Positions 58,238-64,000 of a DNA stretch of 64,000 nucleotides are shown piece by piece. Location of the stretch: the NCBI RefSeq assembly GCF_015645445.1, contig NZ_JADOGI010000021.1:1-64000 (forward strand), in the 5' to 3' direction. A model generated the notes under the pieces. The model saw nothing but the letters and a program-made list of their open reading frames with translations, ran no database searches and was not told the origin of the DNA. This DNA is from Nonomuraea cypriaca (GTDB taxonomy: Bacteria > Actinomycetota > Actinomycetes > Streptosporangiales > Streptosporangiaceae). The stretch's first letter is position 1, and each line of letters opens with the position of its first letter. Position numbers and translations under genes: made by a program.

Positions 58238-58687
58238 ATGGCCTTGAACCGTGACTTCGTCGGCCGGACCTATCCACCCGGCACTCCTTACGAGGTCAGC
58301 AGGGTGAAGATCAGGGAGTTCGCGGCGGCGATCGGTGACCACAACCCGCTCTATCGCGACAGGCAGGCCGCCCAGGCCGCCGGCTACCCCGATGTGATCG
58401 CGCCGCCCACCTTCCCCATCGTGTTCAGCCTGCAGAGCGGGGGAGAGGCGCTGGTCGACCCCGACCTCGGCCTCAACCTCGCCATGGTGGTCCACGGCGA
58501 GCAGCGCTTCGAGTACACGCGCCCGATCCACGCCGGCGACGAGCTGGTCACCACGGCGACGATCACCGACATCAGGACGGCGGGACGCAACGAGCTGCTG
58601 ACCGTGCGCAGCGACGTGACGACGGTGGACGGCGAGCCGGTGTGCGTCACCTACAACACGATCGTCGAGCGCGGAGGCGCCGTCTGA
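58238..58687 (+). CDS. MaoC-like dehydratase, N-terminal FAS1-type (HadA-like)
   Basis: ATG 58238 has GCGAGGGG upstream and gives 149 residues. It has the hot-dog fold with REFAAAIGDHNPLYRDRQAA and IAPPTFPIVFSLQSGG. Mycobacterial HadA pairs with HadB to dehydrate 3-hydroxyacyl-ACP; HadA-type subunits lack part of the catalytic site. It is coupled to the next gene (TGATG). Confidence 0.88.
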   Translation: MALNRDFVGRTYPPGTPYEVSRVKIREFAAAIGDHNPLYRDRQAAQAAGYPDVIAPPTFPIVFSLQSGGEALVDPDLGLNLAMVVHGEQRFEYTRPIHAGDELVTTATITDIRTAGRNELLTVRSDVTTVDGEPVCVTYNTIVERGGAV

Positions 58688-59115
58688 TGGCCGCCACGGT
58701 GAAGTACGACGACGTCGAGGTCGGGCAGGAGATCCCCGCCGTGGACTACGACGTGCGCAGGGTCAACCTGGTGATGTACGCGGGTGCTTCCGGCGACTTC
58801 AACCAGATTCACTGGAACGAGCGGTTCGCCAAGATGGTCGGGTTGCCCGATGTGATCGCGCACGGGATGTTCACGATGGCGCAGGCCGGGCGGTTCGTCA
58901 CGGACTGGGCGGGGGATCCCGGTGCGGTGGTGGACTTGGGGGTACGGTTCTCGTCGATGGTGATCGTTCCCGATGACGATCAGGGCGCCACGGTCACGGT
59001 CAGCGGGGTCGTGGAGGAGAAGCTCGAGGACAATCGGGTGGTCATCGGCCTGACCGCCAGGTCGGGCGACGCTCAGGTCCTCTCCAAGGCACGCGCGATC
59101 GTGCGACTGACCTGA
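58687..59115 (+). CDS. MaoC-family (R)-hydratase/dehydratase (HadB-like)
   Basis: This 142-residue protein has the hydratase 2 motif: YAGASGDFNQIHWNERFAKM (catalytic Asp and His) and DVIAHGMFTMAQAGRFV. It is the catalytic partner of the HadA-like subunit immediately upstream. In non-mycolate actinomycetes the pair probably acts on shorter acyl chains. It is core-genome and follows rpmG. Confidence 0.9.
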   Translation: MAATVKYDDVEVGQEIPAVDYDVRRVNLVMYAGASGDFNQIHWNERFAKMVGLPDVIAHGMFTMAQAGRFVTDWAGDPGAVVDLGVRFSSMVIVPDDDQGATVTVSGVVEEKLEDNRVVIGLTARSGDAQVLSKARAIVRLT

Positions 59116-59168
59116 TCGTCCCAGCGTGGGATGGTACGGCGGGCGCGTCGCGGGTAGCGCGGTTCGGT

Positions 59169-60230
59169 ATGAGTGATGTTGTGCCACGGTTCTGGCCCAC
59201 GGTGCGATCGATTCCCGTTTCGTCCGTGACGGATGCCAAGCCTCCCGGACACCTGCGACCAGCACGCATCGAGCAGGTCGCGGGCGGCACCGGCACCGGC
59301 AGGGACACGACGGGCGGCGGCCGGCACGGTGCGGCGACCGGTGTGGGCACGGCGGGAGCCAAGACGGCAGGGAAACGCCCTGGCGGTGCGCACGCCCGGC
59401 TCAATCCCGCCGCCGAGCTGGGCTTCTCCGGAGACCCGGGGCAGCACGGCGACTCGGGCGACGAGATCCTGCACGCCCAGCGCGTCTGGGACGGGGCCCT
59501 GGCGACCAGCCGCGTCGACGAACTGGGCCTCAACATCGAACGGCAACGGCTGGAGACCAAGGACATCACCGCCTCCGTGGGCCTGCTGATCGACGGCTGG
59601 CCCGAGGACGTGCGCATGTGTGTTCAGTCGGTCCTCGACCACACCGGCGCGAAGATGCTCGCCATCGACCTCGGGAACGTCGACGGCACGGGAAACGTCA
59701 TCCAGGAGCTGGCGGACACCCATCCGGACCGGATCACGCTCTGGCGCGTGGCAGAGAAACCGCACTGGCGCGGTGGCACGGCGACCTGGGGCGAGTGCCG
59801 TACGAAGCTGTTGCGGCTCGACGACTCCGACGTGCACGTGCTGATGGAGACGTACGTCGTGTTGTCGGGCGACGCGCTGATCCCGCTGCTCGCGGCGGTC
59901 GCGGAAGGGGCGGTGGCCGCCGGGTGGCATGGCGTGACCCTGCCGGACGACGGCACGTACTGGCGTGAGGCGGGTCCTGGCAGGGTGCGCGCGCTGACCG
60001 GCGAGTTCATGGCGGTACGCAGGTCGGCGGCGCTCGGCGCGCTGCCGGAGCACGCCAACTACGGCGGCAACGCCGATCTGGCGCTCTCGCTCGGCCTGCG
60101 CGGTGAGCTGGTCGTGCCCGCAGGGCGATTGCCGTTGCGGCGGCTGGGCCCGCATGACGTTCCCGGCGACTACCGGGACCGGGAGTCCCGGCGCAACTTC
60201 GACGGAGTGCTGCGCATGCTCTCCGCCTGA
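59169..60230 (+). CDS. GT-A family glycosyltransferase-like protein
   Basis: This 353-residue protein has a disordered Gly/Thr/Lys-rich N-terminal 90 residues, then VGLLIDGWPEDVRMCVQSVL, AKMLAIDLGNVDGTGNVIQE and LTGEFMAVRRSAAL, the shape of a family 2-like GT-A domain. The canonical DxD is not obvious (VDGTG/DDSDVHVLMET). Similar proteins lie between MaoC genes and murB in other actinobacteria. The substrate is unknown. Confidence 0.75.
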   Translation: MSDVVPRFWPTVRSIPVSSVTDAKPPGHLRPARIEQVAGGTGTGRDTTGGGRHGAATGVGTAGAKTAGKRPGGAHARLNPAAELGFSGDPGQHGDSGDEILHAQRVWDGALATSRVDELGLNIERQRLETKDITASVGLLIDGWPEDVRMCVQSVLDHTGAKMLAIDLGNVDGTGNVIQELADTHPDRITLWRVAEKPHWRGGTATWGECRTKLLRLDDSDVHVLMETYVVLSGDALIPLLAAVAEGAVAAGWHGVTLPDDGTYWREAGPGRVRALTGEFMAVRRSAALGALPEHANYGGNADLALSLGLRGELVVPAGRLPLRRLGPHDVPGDYRDRESRRNFDGVLRMLSA

Positions 60231-60302
60231 CGAGCGGGGTGCGGCGGATGTCCGTGTGATGGGCGGTGGGGTGCTTCGTGCTGGGTTCGCCTCATAAGCT
60301 AG

Positions 60303-61346
<1,044 letters not shown>

Positions 61347-61380
61347 GCGCCCGATCCGGCCTGTTATGGTGAATTGAATA

Positions 61381-61474
61381 CCGAAGGGGAGTAGTCCCAA
61401 TCGCGTGATCGACACACTGGCGCGTTCTCGCGCCCGGTCACGTGGGCCTTCACGGGCGGACGAGACCTTCGGCC
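61381..61474 (+). promoter_or_regulatory. yybP-ykoY manganese riboswitch
   Basis: P1 forms from CCGAAGG (61381-61387) and CCTTCGG (61466-61472). The conserved loop GGGGAGTAG follows the 5' strand of P1, and the 3' strand is preceded by GAGA. This is the yybP-ykoY consensus, a Mn2+ sensor. It lies about 95 nt upstream of a TMEM165/GDT1 exporter gene, a frequent target of this class. GC-rich stems may form an anti-terminator or block translation. Confidence 0.85.
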
Positions 61475-61570
61475 TGGCATGTCGACAAGACGCTGCCGGG
61501 CCGAAGCCGTGCCCGAATCTCCCCGGGTCCCCCGCTTCCGGCTCGGCCGCGCGCGAGCGGAAGAGGACCG

Positions 61571-62137
61571 TTGGAAGCGTTCTGGATCAGTCTCGTCGCT
61601 ATTTTCGTGGCCGAACTCGGCGACAAGAGCCAGCTCATGGCGATGACGTTCGCGACCCGTTTCAAGATGTGGCCCGTGCTCGCGGGCATCACGATCGCGA
61701 CGACCGTCGTCCATCTGCTCAGTGTGGCGGTGGGCGGCCTCCTCGGGGACGCGCTGCCGACGACGGCCATCTCGGTGGTGGCCGGCCTGGCCTTCCTCGG
61801 GTTCGCCGCGTGGGCGTTGCGCGGTGACGAGCTCAGCGAGGAGGAGTCGCGCAAGGCCCAGCGCGCCGTCAAGAGCGCCCTGGTCGCGGTGACCGTGGCG
61901 TTCTTCCTGAGCGAACTGGGCGACAAGACGATGCTGGCCACGATCACGCTGGCGACGCAGCACGGCTGGGTCGGCACGTGGATCGGCTCGACGGTCGGCA
62001 TGGTCGCGGCGGACGCGCTGGCCATCCTGGTCGGGCGGCTGCTGGGCCGGCACCTGCCGGAGAAGGTCATCCGGTACGGCGCCGCGGCGGCGTTCGCCGT
62101 CTTCGGTGTCGTACTGCTGGTGGAAGCGCTCCTCTAA
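61571..62137 (+). CDS. TMEM165/GDT1-family Mn2+/Ca2+ exporter
   Basis: The start is taken as TTG 61571 (read MEAFWISLVAIFVAEL), with GGAAGAGGA just upstream, giving 188 residues. Both copies of the family signature are present: FVAELGDKSQLMAMTFATRF and FLSELGDKTMLATITLATQH, with six membrane helices in two inverted repeats. These proteins export manganese. The riboswitch upstream fits manganese-induced expression. Confidence 0.93.
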   Translation: MEAFWISLVAIFVAELGDKSQLMAMTFATRFKMWPVLAGITIATTVVHLLSVAVGGLLGDALPTTAISVVAGLAFLGFAAWALRGDELSEEESRKAQRAVKSALVAVTVAFFLSELGDKTMLATITLATQHGWVGTWIGSTVGMVAADALAILVGRLLGRHLPEKVIRYGAAAAFAVFGVVLLVEALL

Positions 62138-64000
62138 AGGAGTGAGAGCCGGTGGGCGGCCGCCGCGGCTTCGCCGCGGGTGGTGGCGCCGAGCTTGGCC
62201 AGGATGTTCGAGACGTGCACGCTCACCGTCTTGGCCGAGATGAACAGCTCGGCCGCGATGTCCCTGTTCGTCTTCCCGAGCGTGACCAGCCGCAGCACCT
62301 CCAGCTCGCGCGGCGTCAGCAACTCCGACGGCTCCTGCTGCACGCCACCCACCCGCCGCGACAAGGTCTCGATCGCGTCGATCAGCGGGGTGGCCCGCAA
62401 CGCCTGAGCCAGCGGCATAGCCACCTTCAGCCGGGCCGCCGCCCCCTCACGGTCGCCGCCGCGCGCGGCGGCCGTGGCGGCCCGCAGCAGGGCGTTGGCC
62501 TGGCCGTGCGGACGCTTGAGCCGCTCCCAGGCGGCCGCCGCGGCGTCGAAGTCCCCCGAGTACGCCAGCCGGTACGCCTCCGCGACCGGCCCGATGACCG
62601 ACAGCTCACCGGCCACCCCGGCGGCCTGCTCCCGGATCGCCGCGACCCGCTCAGGCTCGGTGGCCTCGGCGGCGTCGCAGACCACGCGGAGCAGGGCCAG
62701 CAGCCGCCAGCCCAGCATCGCCTTGCTCGACTGCCTGGGCCGCGCGAGCACGTGCTCGGCCACCTCCACCGCGGCGCCCGGCTCGCCCCTGAGCAGGTGC
62801 CAGCAGATCAGCAGCCGCGCGTTGCAGGTGACGTCCTGGACGAACTCCTCCTCCGGGCGGCCCTTGAACAGCCCGATCTCCGACAGGATGCCCTCGGCCA
62901 CCTCCACCTCGCCTCTGGCCAGCGCGATGTCGGCGCGCAGGCGCAGCAGGGCGTAGCGGGTGCGCAGGACGGGCCCGTGGCCGAGCGCGCCCTCGACGAT
63001 CTCGATGGCCTCGTCCCAGCGGCCGATCGACTCCAGCGCCTCGGCCCAGTTGTTCTTGATGAACAGGCCGCTGCCGCGGAGCCGGCCGTACTTCTTGGAC
63101 AGCCGCCAGCCGTCCTCCGACAAGCTCAGGGCCTCGTCCTCGCGACCCATGTCGATCAGCGCGTCGATGTTGTTGCTGATCGCCCTCGTGATCACGCGGC
63201 CGGACCTCTCCTGCAGCCCGATCTCCAGCGCCTGCTCGTTGACGGTGATCGCGGACTCCAGCTCGCCGCTGATCGAGTGACCGAGGGCCAGGTTCATCAG
63301 CAGGTCGGCTTCGAGGTGGCGGTCGCCGTGCTCCCTGACCAGGCGCAGGCCCTCGGCGACGAGCTCGCTCGCCTCGGCGATCTCACCGCGCAGCATGAGG
63401 TGGCGGCTCAGCGGCGCGACGACCTCCGCCCGGTCGACGCCGTCGGCGGGGACGAGCCGCAGCGCGTGCCTGAGGTCGTCGATCACGCCGAGCTGGCCCT
63501 TGGCGTTCTTGAACGCCGCCCGGCGCGCGATGAGCTGGGCCACCCGCCCAGGCTCCCGCGTCTCGTCCAGCTCCGCCAGGGCGGCCTTGACGAACTTCAG
63601 GCTCTTGTCCACGTCCCCGCCCGCGTTCGCGGCCACCGCGGCCCGTTCGAGTACGGCGGTCTGGTCGGCGCCGATGAGCTCGCCGGCGTCGGGGACCCGG
63701 TCCCAGAGCATGAGGACGCGTTCGAGCAGCGGGACGGCCTCGGTGTAGGCGAACGCCTTGTACGACTTGCCGGCCGCCTCCCAGGCGGAGATCAGCGCCC
63801 ACTGGTCGTTGCGGGCGCCGTACCAGTGGTGTGCCAGCTCGACGGCGGCGCGGCCGGGCGGGACGAGCCCGCGGTCCTTGGAGATCTCCTCGGCGAAGCG
63901 GGCGTGCAGCCGCTGGTGCTCGCCGGGCAGCAACTCGTCGTGTACGGCCTCGCGGATCAGCGCGTGCCTGAAGACGTAGGCGCGGTTGTCGGCGATCTGC
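62134..64000 (-). CDS. Large LuxR-family regulator (AAA/TPR-type), 5' end beyond the window
   Basis: The minus-strand frame remains open to the right edge, so the N-terminal AAA part is not visible. From the edge inward: YVFRHALIREAVHDELLPGE and HQRLHARFAEEISKDRG (end of the ATPase module), a long helical repeat region, and the C-terminal LuxR HTH TPRELEVLRLVTLGKTNRDI, AAELFISAKTVSVHVSNILA. This is the LAL-type regulator plan. It converges on the exporter gene with a 4-bp overlap of stops. Confidence 0.88.
   Translation of the reverse strand, partial: QIADNRAYVFRHALIREAVHDELLPGEHQRLHARFAEEISKDRGLVPPGRAAVELAHHWYGARNDQWALISAWEAAGKSYKAFAYTEAVPLLERVLMLWDRVPDAGELIGADQTAVLERAAVAANAGGDVDKSLKFVKAALAELDETREPGRVAQLIARRAAFKNAKGQLGVIDDLRHALRLVPADGVDRAEVVAPLSRHLMLRGEIAEASELVAEGLRLVREHGDRHLEADLLMNLALGHSISGELESAITVNEQALEIGLQERSGRVITRAISNNIDALIDMGREDEALSLSEDGWRLSKKYGRLRGSGLFIKNNWAEALESIGRWDEAIEIVEGALGHGPVLRTRYALLRLRADIALARGEVEVAEGILSEIGLFKGRPEEEFVQDVTCNARLLICWHLLRGEPGAAVEVAEHVLARPRQSSKAMLGWRLLALLRVVCDAAEATEPERVAAIREQAAGVAGELSVIGPVAEAYRLAYSGDFDAAAAAWERLKRPHGQANALLRAATAAARGGDREGAAARLKVAMPLAQALRATPLIDAIETLSRRVGGVQQEPSELLTPRELEVLRLVTLGKTNRDIAAELFISAKTVSVHVSNILAKLGATTRGEAAAAAHRLSLL

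Overview
The window is high-GC actinobacterial chromosome. GC-rich codon use, GTG starts, CrgA-like, HelR-like, GH11+CBM2 and MaoC-MaoC-MurB genes point to the Streptosporangiales (Nonomuraea-like); this placement is an inference from gene content, not from a marker gene.

Region 1 (1-12.7 kb) is an actinomycete integrative and conjugative element (AICE). An IS3-type insertion breaks its tyrosine integrase at the left edge. The rest of a pSAM2-like module follows on the minus strand: excisionase, replication initiator, small zinc-ribbon protein, FtsK/TraB-type DNA translocase, two related small proteins and a Pra-like activator. A KorSA-like GntR repressor lies next to it, and two copies of an 18-bp operator sit in front of pra. 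The element carries an XRE/TPR regulator and, at visibly lower GC, a three-gene cargo operon: a PD-(D/E)xK nuclease-like protein, a small winged-helix 'middle component' and a Rad50-like ATPase. This has the layout of an ABC-three-component (ABC-3C) conflict system.

Region 2 (12.7-28.5 kb) is a scarred integration zone. It holds at least five tRNA 3'-end remnants or att-like repeats, tandem GTGCAAT- and TTGGGAGCCA-type repeats, a frameshifted and truncated second integrase, a PIN-domain toxin-antitoxin pair, and two copies of an unexplained structured element whose stems covary while its loops are conserved. It also contains a four-gene overlapping operon (patatin, MGT glycosyltransferase, membrane protein, hydrolase-like protein), an APH-type kinase, and a MarR-linked FMN reductase/nitroreductase locus with palindromic operators. 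A 41-bp att-like sequence at 15.14 kb recurs at 28.44 kb and may bound a 13-kb decayed island.

Region 3 (28.5-55.7 kb) is accessory chromosome. It contains a haloalkane dehalogenase, methyltransferases, a rifamycin-associated element (RAE) in front of a truncated glycosyltransferase and an intact HelR-type ATPase, a ChrB-like protein, a SulP transporter with a divergent MerR regulator and 24-bp operator, a TipAS regulator, a GH11 xylanase, a His-rich secreted repeat protein, a P450 with a TetR regulator, a GNAT-Nudix fusion, a vanadium haloperoxidase, a DrrAB-like ABC exporter, a GH25 muramidase and an NlpC/P60 protein. Short tandem repeats and gene fragments are common here.

Region 4 (55.7-64 kb) is conserved core. 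It contains tRNA-Thr, a conserved protein followed within 20 bp by a tightly spaced array of three aberrant tRNA-like sequences, then tRNA-Met, rpmG, two MaoC-type dehydratase genes, a GT-A glycosyltransferase, murB, a yybP-ykoY (Mn2+) riboswitch with a TMEM165/GDT1 exporter, and the 3' part of a large LuxR-type regulator running off the right edge.
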